64,000 bases of DNA from Rhodocollybia butyracea. Its lineage: Eukaryota; Basidiomycota; Agaricomycetes; Agaricales; Omphalotaceae. The stretch spans positions 1 through 64,000 of the forward strand of contig JADNRY010000345.1 of NCBI GenBank assembly GCA_015501585.1, read 5' to 3'. Positions 46,056-57,513 of the stretch are shown one piece after another; the stretch's first letter is position 1, and each line of letters starts with the position of its first letter. The notes below the pieces were generated by a model that had not been told where the DNA came from, did not search any database, and was given only the letters and a program-made list of their open reading frames with translations. Position numbers and translations under genes: made by a program.

Positions 46056-47791
46056 CGCGTTGCGAGAAACGGTGGTACGTCCCAGTACGGAACGATTCCA
46101 CCGTAAAATAGAGAGAAGAGAGAACCTTGCGCTGAAAATGCACGTGAAGAAATTACCAGGGCAGCGCCGCTGCCTGTGCCGTTGATTGTATATGTTACTG
46201 ATGTGACTGATTTTTATAAAAACTCTGTGCAAACGCACTCTCGACACCGGAAAAGTCATCGTGCTCGAACAAGGTATTTATTTTCTATATAAAGTAGATA
46301 GAAAGAAAGCTAGGATACTATCCCCCATTACAATAAAATCCGGGAGAGATCCAAGGACGTTCAAAGCATCTCCGAGGCAAGTTTTCAAATTTTTTATAAA
46401 AACTATGGACGTGATAGTAGCAGAGGTAGTTGAGCAAGCTGTTTGATAACTTACCAATTGGCTGCACTGTTTCTAGTAAGTAGCACCAAAAGCAATCGGA
46501 AGCTTCAACTTGATTGAAAGCAGAAATGTATACTCGGACGTACTTGCACATGTACATGATGTACTACCCTTTCCGGCCTGTAAATCTTGTAAATCGAGCT
46601 GTAAATTCTGTAAATTGACACCTGATAAGTACTTACCATGCTTAACAGTGACAATTAGGAGGCCAGATAAGTTAGAACGGAAACTATTCTCCGAGTCTGC
46701 GTCCGGAACTCTGGTCACATGTCCGTGAAGTGTTAGCACTAACCACTCTTTCCATTCATTCTGCCATCGACAATACTACCTCTTCGTTCTTCGTTCCTTT
46801 TTGCGCATGTCTCGGTGTCTACCTTATCCAGTGCCAATAAAATATTCAGAAACTTCAGCTTTGTATGCAATGGGATGGATTCCAAGAGTATTGCACTTTT
46901 GCATGTACTTGAGCGACTTTGCAGCTCCCTTAACTCTCACCACAGTACTAAACACTAGCGTCTTTGTTCTGATATCACTACCGTCTGGCCATTATACACT
47001 CAATCTACGATTACGCTATGGCTCTCAACAACAACACTTCTTCGGGTTACACTCAAAGCTCAAGGGTGCTTTTCCTGTGCACCCTATGGCTGCTCATGAG
47101 TCGTCGGAGGCATCCAGCAGCTCAACCACATCTTCTCTCTCCTCAGAGCATCCACTGTTTGTATTGGTACTGACCCTGGGTCTCGAAAAGATGACCACAT
47201 TCCTGTTTCCGACGTTCTTCCTATGGTTAATCCCAGTGACCTCGTTCTCAGCAGTTAGGACATTTCCGGTGCACCCATAGACAGGGCCTCAAGTTCTCGA
47301 CTATAGTTTCTTGCTGCTGCGCACACTGTCAGGCTCATCTTGAGTATATCTGCGCTGATATACGCAAGTTCAAAAAAGGCAATGAACTTGATCGTGCCAT
47401 TGGGCTTTTGGACTACAGATACTGAGAGATACAGTGATATTGTTCCTGGTGTCAACGATGCCGCCGAACTCCTGGAAGCGCCGATACCAACACCTAGTAG
47501 ATCTTACCAGTCAAGTCTTTCGACGCAAGTCATCTTTGAACTACTTGCAGCAGTACTTAGTATTAATTTCTTTTTTAGTTATTATTCTGTTATGGAGTTT
47601 TCGTACAAGTGTGGGTGTTATCATTGTGTGGTACACTATGCTACCTTGATACACATGTACTTTAAAATATATGTTGTTCTGAGTATGAGGTTTAGATGTT
47701 TTGTAATCAAGATTATTACCGTAGCGCAAAATGAAACAGGGGCCGCCGATTTTTCCAACGTCCATCTCAACACGTCTCTGGGATTTACTTT
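46056..47791. other. Region upstream of the recombinase gene, no gene supported
   Basis: Frames at 46801-47280 and 47340-47849 are open but have no recognisable motif, and their composition shifts along their length. Probably regulatory or transposon DNA of the recombinase element. Confidence 0.35.
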
Positions 47792-50074
47792 ATGCCAAAA
47801 GCAAAGGCTGCAAAAACAAGCAAAGCCATCCCTTCCATTGATGAACTGAATAAGGCTGGTGTACAAACTCGAGAGAAATATGGTCAGGCAGGAAAAACAA
47901 AGAAGGGCTACGGCGGTTACTTGGAAAGAGGGAAAAAAATTCTTGCAGGGATTGTTCAGGCTCGTAAAGCTGCAGAACAGGAAGGAAAGGTATTTGCCGA
48001 TGGCATAGTAGCCTCTGAGCTGGCCAAAGCATTTAACAACCCACCAAACAAGTGGTCATCAAAGGCACTCGAACTCATCTTAATTCAGAAATGTGTCCAT
48101 GAGGGATGTGGGAAGAGCACGATGGATGGAATGCATGCAGCATATGCTAAACATTGGGATGAAATGTACGTCTATGAATCTGCGCTTGAATTAAGTTGCT
48201 GTCTCACAAATAGAACAAGGGATGGCGAGAAGTACGCAGGCGAGGCTTACCATTATGACGAGAGAACTGGCATAGTGTCTGGAAACCCCGCACGCTCCAT
48301 CTCATCAATACCTTCCGACGCGTCATGAAAACAAAGGCCGCAGCAAAAGGAGTTGCAGCAACTAGAAACCATGCGGAAGCCATGACAGTTGAAGACGTTG
48401 AGGCTATGGTTGGCTGGTCAGAAAACGAATGTCCAAAATCCATAGTCGACTCGGTTCTCATCGGCGCTGATTAGAGCGCAGAACATGTAATGCTTGTAAT
48501 AAAGCACACCTTTCTTCGAGGGTTCTTGAGCTCCGGCTTTACACTGTGGACAAGGTATGTGTATCACTGCTAAGAGGTACATCTAAAGTTCAAAATATGT
48601 GTTAGGAATAATGAGCTTTGCCAGCTACAGCATGGCGATCTTACCTGGAACTGTTGCGGCCTTGCACCAGACTGCACGGAACACTTCAAAGTTCACCTTG
48701 AGAATCGAAAGGGATGGCAGAAGAAAGCAGGTTATGACCCGCATCCTACCAGTATGCTGTCCTCTTTTTGTTCAGTAAATCGCAGAAACATAAAACTTAC
48801 TTGGCACTGTCTTCTCTTCTTAGATAACATGTATGACATCTACCCTCAGCCAGTCCATGCCATGGATATGCACTACCATTTGCCAGTGTGGACAAGTGTT
48901 TGCCGCTTACTTCTTGGACGAGAGTTTGAACGCGACGATTTCGTTTTTCCTTTTTTTTCAGTCAATGGGACAATACAGCCTAAACGAGAATTCACTCACG
49001 ATATGACCCAGTCCCTGATTCAAGAGGCGTCAGCAGCCGCAGGAGTAGCCAAGACTTTCACTACTCATTCCTTGCGCAGAGGCGGGGCCCAATACCGGTT
49101 CATGTGGGCAGAAGGAAAGCAGCGATGGTCACTTACCATTGTCCGTTGGTGGGGAGGGTGGGCTGAAGATGAACGAGTCAGTAATTTTAGATCAGATCAT
49201 CCTGTATTGATCAGTATTTTGTAGGTTGATACGTTAATGAAATACCTCATGGATTCGCTGCAAAGTTACGAGACTGGTCATGGAAATGCTCTCTGCCCTT
49301 CAAGACTCGAACCAGCTAAGAGTTTCATGAGTGATCACTCACTCAATCAGCCAGTAACCACCAATGATTTCCGTCACTTTGCAGCTGCAATGATAAGCGC
49401 TAACAAGCAGGTGGTTGATATGCTTCGTGTTCCGCCGGAACTCACCTTGGCGCATATGCACCAGATGGCCTTTCCAGGCACAGAGTCACAGGGAAATGCT
49501 CTGAAGCCCCTTTACCATCAAGCCGCAAGCTCTGATTTACCAATGGAAGGTATTCCGAGGCAGGACCACCGCCCTCGAAAATCACTCAAGTCAGAAAGGA
49601 GCGCGCCTATTCCAGGTGTCATGGTACCTGATATTCCCAAGCACGGCAAAGACTTGTTCATGGCCATAGTGAAGCAGTGGGAGGAAGGTGATCCTTCACA
49701 AGGGTTGACGACACCACTGAAAGACTGGCCAGTTGAATGGTATACTGGGTCGATGCGGCTTGTCACTGGAACAAAGCGCTCCAACCGCAAGTTGGTTGCT
49801 GACAAGTATGAGCGGTGAGTGCTAGAGCTTGCAGGCTGTGTAGCATATATGATTCTTACCCTGGTCCTTTTTGAACAGGCTTGGCCGGTCCAGAGACGCA
49901 TTCAAGGCAGCATACCCAGGGATTTACAATAACTTGACGAAGCTGTATGCAGCAATCCGAGCGAGAAATCCAAAACATGCCCGCAAGAGCAAGAATGGGT
50001 CCCGAGAAGAGCGCGAAAGGAAAAGAAAGCAGAAAACTGAAAGTGAGAGTGGACCTGAAGATGGCGGGGAATGA
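47792..50074 (+). pseudogene. Crypton-type tyrosine recombinase gene (broken)
   Basis: Tyrosine recombinases cut and rejoin DNA through a covalent phosphotyrosine; Cryptons use one to move. The N-terminal DNA-binding-like domain starts at MPKAKAAKTSKAIPSIDELN. The catalytic residues are all present across spliced exons: first Arg in WTRNNEL, Lys in the FKVHLENRKGW strand, HSLRRGGA, the WWGGW box, and Tyr in VDTLMKYL. The C-terminal part, with PVEWYTGSMR and KRSNRKLVADKYERLGRSRD, resembles the GCR1_C DNA-binding domain of fungal Cryptons. Exons I can place: 47792-48165, 48214-48554, 48606-48751, 48824-49176, 49225-49814, 49879-50074. Two lesions in the second exon break it: a frame change near 48285 and an in-frame TAG at 48472-48474. 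A dead or dying copy next to the RecQ/DUF6589 element. Confidence 0.82.
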
Positions 50075-50309
50075 GTTACTGAATGTTAAAAAGTTCATAC
50101 GTTACTCGCGAGTTGCATTATAATTTCTAATTCTAACCTAAATTCCCAGCGTTTTATGTACAATACTTAACTGCACCATGTAATAAGGTATACAACCTAA
50201 TCGGGACTTCCTTTTGTTCATGATCCCATGCTGCCAAAGTAACGCGAACGGCGGGGACAAGGGACGCAACGGTTATTGAATGCGTTTGGTTATGCCGGGA
50301 GACTGATCC

Positions 50310-50380
50310 CGAGATCACCCGCTCGGCGAGATCTCGGGTTTTCGGCTATTTGTGATCCCATCAAATTTGATCACGCCTTC
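50310..50380. repeat. Two small hairpins between recombinase and RecQ genes
   Basis: CCCGAGATC pairs with GATCTCGGG (about 50309-50340), and GTGATC pairs with GATCAC (about 50352-50374). They separate the two mobile modules. Confidence 0.5.
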
Positions 50381-50414
50381 GCGTCACTCGCAGCGTCAAC
50401 GTTAGGCTCGTGAA

Positions 50415-50488
50415 CCAGCCGTTCTCCGATATTTCAAATATGAAATCACATGCTGCTACCGCTATTAGCATGTTCGGAGAACGGCTGG
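50415..50488. repeat. Nested hairpin, left end of the RecQ/DUF6589 element
   Basis: The outer 15-bp stem CCAGCCGTTCTCCGA pairs with TCGGAGAACGGCTGG. Inside the loop lies a smaller hairpin, ATTTCA/TGAAAT. Confidence 0.8.
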
Positions 50489-50509
50489 AACACAATCAAC
50501 GTCACTAAC

Positions 50510-50548
50510 CGAGTCACAAATTTGTGACTTTGACTTAGTGAAATTTCG
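50510..50548 (+). repeat. 39-bp inverted repeat, left copy
   Basis: Begins CGAGTCACAAATTTGTGAC, itself containing a 16-bp perfect palindrome GTCACAAATTTGTGAC, and ends TTAGTGAAATTTCG. It matches the reverse complement of 57328-57366 at 38 of 39 positions. Confidence 0.88.
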
Positions 50549-50691
50549 TTTTTCGTCCCGCGGCCGTTTACAGTTTCGTCTCTCATTCCTTACGGACACA
50601 TAGTATCACCTTAAATAAAAATGTACCATCCTTTGCAAAGTGTAAACATCCTAGAAATCCGATTATATTTGTTATATTCAGCAAGAAAAGG

Positions 50692-53557
50692 TCAGTATCC
50701 CCAATATTGGTTTGTTTGAGAATTCTGAGGCTGGCTATGTGGATCGAGCGAGAAATAAGCCTGAAAATCTGGCGCATAGTGTGCAAAATGGGAGGAAGAA
50801 GACGTATACGTATGTGAGGGATCTGCGAGAGGAGTTTGTTGTGGGGTGGGAAGCATGTGTGAGTGCCTTGGAGGATGAGAAGGAGTAGAATGCTGGAGGG
50901 CCGCACGGTTGCCTGAAAATGAGAAAGACGTGTCGGAAACGGCAGAATACATAGCCGGATCGCCTATATGTCTGTAGTTTTGAGAGATTGAAGTCGGATG
51001 AGATCGATGAGAGGGGGTAGCTGGAGAAGGATAAGGGGATCGGTACGAGGATTGCTGGATGGGCTGGTTTCGATATAGATTAGTTGACGGCGGTGTCATA
51101 GTGTAACTTGAATTGGCCGTGGATGTCGATGAATGTTGAACTGACTCAGAAAAGTAGTTGTGAGTATAGTGTAGCGGGTGCCGGTGAGGATGCGCGTTGT
51201 GCGCGTTTCTGTTGTCAATATACGCGTTCCTGCTGTCGCTAGACGAGCTTCTGTCATCTGTTAACGTTGCTGTCAATGGCGATGGCGAATGATTGTATAC
51301 ACGAGGCTGCGAAGCGCCCGCGTGAGATGTGCGAATAGAATCCACGGCTGTCAACGAGCCTTTTGATTCAGTACCACAACCATCAACAGTTACCGCACGT
51401 TGAGCTGGACGTTTCACTGGCGGAGCATCATCCCCTCTCTCGTTTATATCTTCCCGCTCCTTTCGTTTCTTTGACTTTCCTATTGGAACAAATGGTATTT
51501 CAAGCCCTTCAAGCATTTGCCATAGGCTGTCGCCGTATTTATCCCACCAGCCCCATTGGATCCCAACCAACTGCTTCAAACGCTCGAACGAGGGGAGAGA
51601 ACCAACAGAGGCCAGAAGTTGAGCATGGGCATTGCTCAGTATCGAGGAAGCTGGCCAGATAGCAAGTGAGTGATGATCTTTCCAAACCGCCGCCCGCCAC
51701 TGATAAAGCTTCTTGATAGTAGGTTTATGAGGTTCGCCCTTGTTGATTGGCGTTGCTCGTGCTTGTGCCTTGTGCTTTCCAGGTCGTGTACGACTCAGAA
51801 GCTCTGGGACACAGATATCACAGCAGTCAAGTCCTTCAACATGTTCTGTGAGGTAGGTCAGTATAATGCCGCACTCGTTCTAGTGTTTTCTCTTACCTGG
51901 TGTTTTATTGGCGTAGACTCGAGTGAGTATTTGACGTCGACAACAGCCGGTCTGAACGAATGAAAGAAGCCCTTCGTCTTTGGACCGTTGATCAACAGAT
52001 GGGTTCCAGCCTTTTTGAGGGTGGATGTCAAACTTCCCATCACAGGAGCCACGGTTTGCACCCCGAGATTGTGCAAAGTTCTTGGCCGTTCCCTTCATGT
52101 ATTCACCAGTGGTACGTGCCCTATTTCCTTTGTACGCCTTTCCTTTCCCTTTGCCTCTCCCTTTGTATTTTGATGCATCCCCTTCACTTGATTTTATCTC
52201 AGCTACTTCAACCAGCCTTTCGCAATCCAACGCGTATGCTGATCTTTCGACAAGCAAGACTGCAAGGCCTTTCCGACCCCGAGCACGCGCAGCACGTCCT
52301 GCGCGCTGTATAAACATCGACAGCGTTCCTGGAAGCTTCCACTGCACCACAACATCAATGTCTGGTATGTTACATCCCTGTACAACTTGTGAGACTGATT
52401 TTCTCGCGAACAAATGTATCTTGACTTACCATTCCAGCTGCATCGGTACAGACTAAGACTCGGACAGTTCCAGCTTTGAACTGTTTCATGACAGCCTGTC
52501 GATATTTCCTGGAGAAGACGGCGCTGAATGGACGAATGATTCCTAGACCCTGAAGGTCTTTCGGTAGTAATTTTTCGAGATGATCAACAATTTCAGGCCC
52601 AGATGGAATATCGTCGCTGTAGATGAATGTTTTTGGTATGTCTTTCACTTGTGTTATGTTTGGGGGAATAACGAAATCGAGATCCTTGAAGGTGTTCATA
52701 GGATGCTGGATTGCACGAGCAACGAGGGAAACGTTTGGCCTGTCATTCCCAATGTTAATGTCAACAAAACCATTCTCTTCCTGCGAAAACTGGAGCTTCG
52801 TCAGGATGTCATCGCGAACACGAGACGGTAAGGTTGCGGAAAGGGCGACAAAAGGAACTCCGTTGGGAAGCAGAGTTCGGAGTACACCTAGTTCGCCGTA
52901 CTTCTTTCGAAATCCAGATCCCCAGTGTGAAATGACATGTGCTTCGTCAATGACAATGGAAAGTACTCGTTGAGTGAGATGCTTGTTTTTGATAACTTGT
53001 TTTGTGAATCGTTTCGTGAGCATCATCTCCGGTGAAATGACTACAATCTGGTACTTCCCGTGCAGATATCCTACATCCAGTTTTCAATAGGTCAGTGTTT
53101 TGTTATTATTCTGGCTTTTTTGTTTGCTCACCTCCATGTTCTTTGCAGTAAGACCACCGTGACTACTGTTTATTGCAATCGCAGAGAGATGATATTCATC
53201 TCGAAAAGCCTCGGCCTGTTCATCTTGAAGTGCGATAAGAGGAGATACCAGAAAGGTAACTTTCCCTTTAGATTTTGGATGCGCGTGAGGTGCAGCGACG
53301 ATCGCAGTTTTTCCAGCTCCAGTGTGTGCATGGACTAATGTGTCTTTCCGCTGAAGTTGCGCCCTAGTTGCTGCTCGTTGGAAATCTTTAAGAACAAAGT
53401 CCTGGTGGACCTGTTGTTTGATGTTGTCATCGAGACTTTCAAGCTCCTTTTGTGTGAGGGCTTTGGTTGGAATTTCTTCAGTGGTATTTTTTTTTAGCTG
53501 TGACCTTTTCTCTTTTCCATAGGCGTTTTTATGAGATGCGTTTCGAGGAAGTGTCAT
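50692..53557 (-). pseudogene. RecQ-family DNA helicase gene with one frameshift
   Basis: RecQ helicases unwind DNA 3'-5' using ATP. Exons: 53132-53557, 52430-53070, 51897-52377, 50692-51845. Motifs in order: motif I TGAGKT, Ia SPLIALQDEQ, DEAH box IDEAHVISHWG, motif III ALSATLP, then VRVLVCTDAAGM, motif VI QRAGRAAR, and a Cys cluster CCDIC from the RecQ zinc region. The last 250 residues are Ser/Pro/His-rich and disordered. The summed exons lack one base to be divisible by three. In exon 2, near 53057, DICTG is followed by a shifted frame; one lost A would explain it. The protein would otherwise be about 900 residues. It could also be an assembly error. The ATG lies 47 bp from the start of the divergent DUF6589-like gene. 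Confidence 0.82.
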
Positions 53558-53604
53558 TGTGGTTAATGCAGATGGTTGGCGCTTATTGATTTCAAGTTCC
53601 CTCC
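53558..53604. promoter_or_regulatory. 47-bp divergent intergenic region
   Basis: Only 47 bp separate the ATGs of RecQ (minus) and the DUF6589-like gene (plus). Core promoters must overlap or sit inside the neighbouring coding sequence. No TATA motif is visible in it. Confidence 0.5.
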
Positions 53605-56600
53605 ATGGGTGACTGCGCTAGCTCACCCCTATCCTCTCTTGCTAGCTCACCGATTCGACCTGTAGCCAGGTGGAATCAAGTTCTATTACCATCCAGCTCT
53701 CCTCCACCTGTCTCGCCAGTTACGCCCCAACTCCGAAAATCAATTCTCGCTCATGTGCCACAAAATGTTTTTCAGACGCCTCGACGAAACCGGCACCGTT
53801 CCAATTTGGATTATACAGCTTCTACGCCTCATGCACGTACAGTGCTCAACGGTCCTCCGCCTCCCCTTTCACCTCTTCAACTAACCCCTGGGTTTGTGCT
53901 TGAAGCTCCTATTCGAGGAAATGCAGACCAACGGGCAAAACAGCGAATTCAAGAGGGTCAGAAACAGAGAGCAAAAACAATTGCTGCAAATCTTGTGGCT
54001 AAAGAACAGGAGCGTCTCGCACAAGCAGAACAGCAACACCAGATGAATGAAGAGACCTTTAAGCAGTGTCTTGACCTCCTCCGCAGGCGAAAAACTACGT
54101 TTGGAGAGTTCCTTATGTATGTTTTCGATCCTAGCTCCCCACAGGGAACCGTTCGCTGGCATGAGTTTGCCATCATCCCTGGAAGAGTTACCCAACTTCT
54201 CAATTGGTGGAATGGTGCGAAAAGTGCGAAAAGTGTGCAGAACGAGTTGAGCGAGTGGACTACTGAGCAAGTGTGCTTGCGTCTTGCCAAACAGGCAAGG
54301 CATGTCACGCGTGAGGGAAGGCTGAAGACTGTAGGCCGGGAAATTGACGAGAATCTCATTTTGTCTTTCAGCTTCCAAAATCTATACAAGTACTTCTGCA
54401 ATGAAGGTGGTGATCTTATTGTTCGTGTTTTTGAGGCTATCACTGTGACCAAGAATACGCATTGTCACTCTCAATCTCGTCAAAAGAGAAATGAAATGGT
54501 CTGTTCATTCCACTACTATTCATTTATGTACATTCTGAATATGCGCAGGTGGTCACTTCGACCATATTACAGTGCCTCCATGAGCATAATAATGGCAATA
54601 ACCTGTCCCAGCGTATGATGGGACTTTATCTATATGCTTCGGGGGCTCAGAAACAGTTAATTGCAGTACTCTCGCGGCTGGGCATCACAGAAAGCTATAC
54701 CAGCATTATCCAGAACGAATCCGAACCTTCCCCTCCAGCTGATATGTCTACTGATGTTGACCCATCCGCAACCTTACCTTCGGCTAGCTCTCCACTCAGA
54801 CCAGATCCACCTCATGCTTCATCGTTGACTACTTCCAATATACCCACTTCCCCACCTCCTACCAAAAAACCTCCAAGAAAGCGGATCGGAACATTGCAGA
54901 AATTGTCTGCTTCTGTTCGTAAAAAGGCTCGAACCATTGCCTCCATTGGTCTATTCTGTGAAGTGTATGATAACATTAATTTCATGAGCCGAACGGGTGA
55001 ACAAGCCATTGGCCATCACGGTACGAGTTCAATTCATCGAGCACGGATATGAATATTAACAAGTCTTTAGACTCTCAAGAAAATGGAACACTTGTCACGA
55101 TTTACACAGTTTGGGCAACTCAAATTGAAGCACTGCAGACCTCTGCTCTCCGTGATGCTCTGGATGTGGCTCCACCTCTTGCAATAGAGGATATTCTCCA
55201 TAGTCACAGGGAAACTGTTTTGTTTCGTGACTGTCTTATTCATGGGATCATTCGTATTATTGTAAAGATGAGCCAACAGGATCGACTCAAAGCCTTTAGC
55301 CAAGAAGTTGAAAAGCACCAGCCCCGGTCTGAACATTGTATTACTCCTCATAAAACTGAGGTCTATCCCTTTGCTGGATATGATATTGACGAAGCTTCAA
55401 TTGTTGGCAATGTCAGTGTCGATGAAGCCTTCGTTGAAGATTCTCAGCTTCCATTACGTCCCTTTTTCTGGAAAATAATTCGTCTCATTGCTGGTGATCA
55501 GCTTTCCATCGCACGCCTTCGTTCTATTCAGACTATTCGAGCTGGCCACGAAAATGGATATGAAGGATTTGGATGGGGCGTTTGGATGCTTGGCCTTTTC
55601 CACACCAAAATGGCTGACATTCAGGGTATTTTTACAACTCACTTCGGAAAACCTACATCAAATCTTCCCAATCCCGGCTCTCTGCATTTCCACAATACAT
55701 ATCTTGGTCGACTCCCGATTGTTCTCACATCGCTCCCTCCATTTAGTACCTGCCGCAACCTTGTGTTTGTATCACTGTATGCACGGGTGCTTCACTGTCT
55801 TTTACTTGTCTCGGGGAAGTCATCTCTTGAAGAGTACGCTGAATCGATTGACAGCTGGGATCAGCTCTATCATGACGCCGAGAAAATTTTTGATGAATAT
55901 GCCAATGCAGACACTGTTCGGAAGCTGCGAGATGAGCGAGAGCTGGCGGATGAAGGTGAAAGTGCTGGAGACATGGTCTTTGAGAACGGAGTTCTCTTTC
56001 TTCGAGATGCGCTTATTTCTCGTGAAATGGCTGATGCTGTACGAGCCGGTGACTCTGGCCGAGTGCTCCTGGTCCTCAAAGTATGGGCTTTGAGCTTTCG
56101 TGGAAATGGTCGCAGCAAATACGCGTACGAAATGCTGCACCTGATCCATAACATCGAGAAAGTGTGGCCGAAGCCTGTTGTGTATGTCTTTTTGTCTTAG
56201 CTGTTGATTTTCTGATATATAGGTTTACTCTAGAGATGCGGTTCTCAACAATTGGATGGTTAGTACCAATGGCCGGACATTCCTCGAGGTAGATCTACTT
56301 CAAGAACATATAAACTATTGGGTAAAGGTAATATGGGTCCATCGGTCAAGGTGTACTAATCAATTCAACATTATCTCGTAGGTATTTTACAAGGCACATG
56401 GCAGTAATATGTCGTGGAAGTGGCTTGGAATGATTACTCCATGCATAAATGTCCTTCGACAACTTGCGAAGACTATAAACGAGATCCTGGGCTATGACCA
56501 AGGGCTACGACATGCGGCCGTCGATACCAGCAAAGATATTGCCAGTCTTATGGTATGCTTAAATGATCGCAATGTTTACCAACTGACTCAAGGACGCAAA

Positions 56601-57164
56601 CTTGATGAAGACCAGTCTGTGGCAGATGTAATTGCCATCGGACTTGAAGCATTAACATCAGGCAACCATAATCCCTTACATGAATATAATGAAGCTTTTC
56701 TTCAATATCAAAGGCGGCGCCGCATGTGTCCCGTTGACCTTGACGATATATCGGCCCCTTCTACCCCTCCCTTGACACCTTCACCTCCATCGAGTCCTAT
56801 TCCATCACCAGAATCATCTCTCGAGCCCGATTTGGTCAACAATCCCCATGTTTCCAGTCACAGCCCAACTTGTTCAGATGGAACAACTTTGGATGTATTT
56901 GCAGAGGACCATGGAGTGCTGGATGAACTGGAAGGAGACTGTGTTGGAGAGCTTGCAAAGATCTTGGATGACTTGGAACATGGAGTAGTTGAATCAACAT
57001 TGGGTTTGGCGGGTGAAGAGGATGTAATGTTGGACTTTGAAGACGAATTTGACAACGAACATGCAGGCAATGGGGGCGATGACTTTGATGAAGAGTCCGA
57101 TCCCGAACCCGATCCAGAAGTGGAAGAAATTGGAGATTCAGATATGGGATTCCTCAATTTGTAG
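53605..57164 (+). CDS. DUF6589-like protein, candidate transposase
   Basis: Five exons, 53605-54498, 54549-55020, 55071-56179, 56223-56327 and 56382-57164, join in frame to 1120 residues with no lesion. The first 100 residues are Ser/Pro-rich and disordered, followed by a charged coiled-coil-like stretch (QKQRAKTIAANLVAKEQERL). Next come a helical domain, a basic linker (KKPPRKRIGTLQKL) and a large C-terminal domain with IAGDQLSIARLRSIQ, FGWGVWMLGLFHTKMADIQG, RAGDSGRV, KYAYEMLHLIHNIEKVWP, DLLQEH and GSNMSWKWLG. That domain matches what I recall as DUF6589 of agaricomycetes. Its conserved D (GDQL), D (AGDSGR) and E (YAYEML) could be a DDE-type active site in an RNase H fold; this is inference. 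The C terminus is strongly acidic. It lies inside the inverted compound ends, back to back with RecQ. Confidence 0.85.
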
Positions 57165-57327
57165 GGAGAATGAGACGAAATTCTTTAATTTTCCTTTATT
57201 TGGCTTACAGTGGTGGTTAAAAGTGGTTTATTGAATCGTTGAAATGAATTTATAACAGGCCTACTATATCGTTTGAGGGGACTGGCTATCATTAAAACGT
57301 AGGAAGGAAAACTGTAAATCTGAAAAT

Positions 57328-57366
57328 CGAAATTTCACTAAGTCAAAGTCACAAAATTGTGACTCG
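57328..57366 (-). repeat. 39-bp inverted repeat, right copy
   Basis: Begins CGAAATTTCACTAAGTC and ends ATTGTGACTCG. It is the mirror of 50510-50548 with one mismatch. Confidence 0.88.
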
Positions 57367-57387
57367 GCTTGTGATGCGGAAAGCGTC

Positions 57388-57475
57388 CCAGTCCTTCTGT
57401 AGTCACCTCAGCTCAGCTGTTTACCCTGAGCGCAATTCAAATTTATTTGAATTGGGTGGCGACAGAACGGACTGG
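57388..57475. repeat. Nested hairpin, right end of the RecQ/DUF6589 element
   Basis: The outer stem CCAGTCC(G)TTCTGT pairs with ACAGAACGGACTGG. Inside lies the perfect hairpin CAATTCAAAT/ATTTGAATTG. Its outer stem resembles that of the left-end hairpin, and it lies at the same 21-bp distance from the 39-bp repeat. Confidence 0.75.
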
Positions 57476-57513
57476 CAACGCGAGTCTAGCCTGACCCTGT
57501 CTACTAACGCGTT

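Larger units (their letters stand above)
50380..57513. mobile_element. Compound-ended element carrying RecQ helicase and DUF6589-like genes
   Basis: Two divergent genes lie between inverted compound ends. Each end has, from inside out, a 39-bp inverted repeat (50510-50548 and 57328-57366, 38/39 identical), exactly 21 bp of spacer, and a nested hairpin (50415-50488 and 57388-57475). Weaker inverted similarity continues outward for roughly 35 bp. The symmetry of spacing on both sides is strong evidence that these are true ends of one unit. I could not find a target duplication, so the exact outer edges are uncertain. Outer limits given here follow the extent of inverted similarity. Confidence 0.7.

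Noticed and set aside
46801..47280. 159-codon frame left of the recombinase gene
   Set aside because: No domain, shifting composition, and no splice partner that would extend it.
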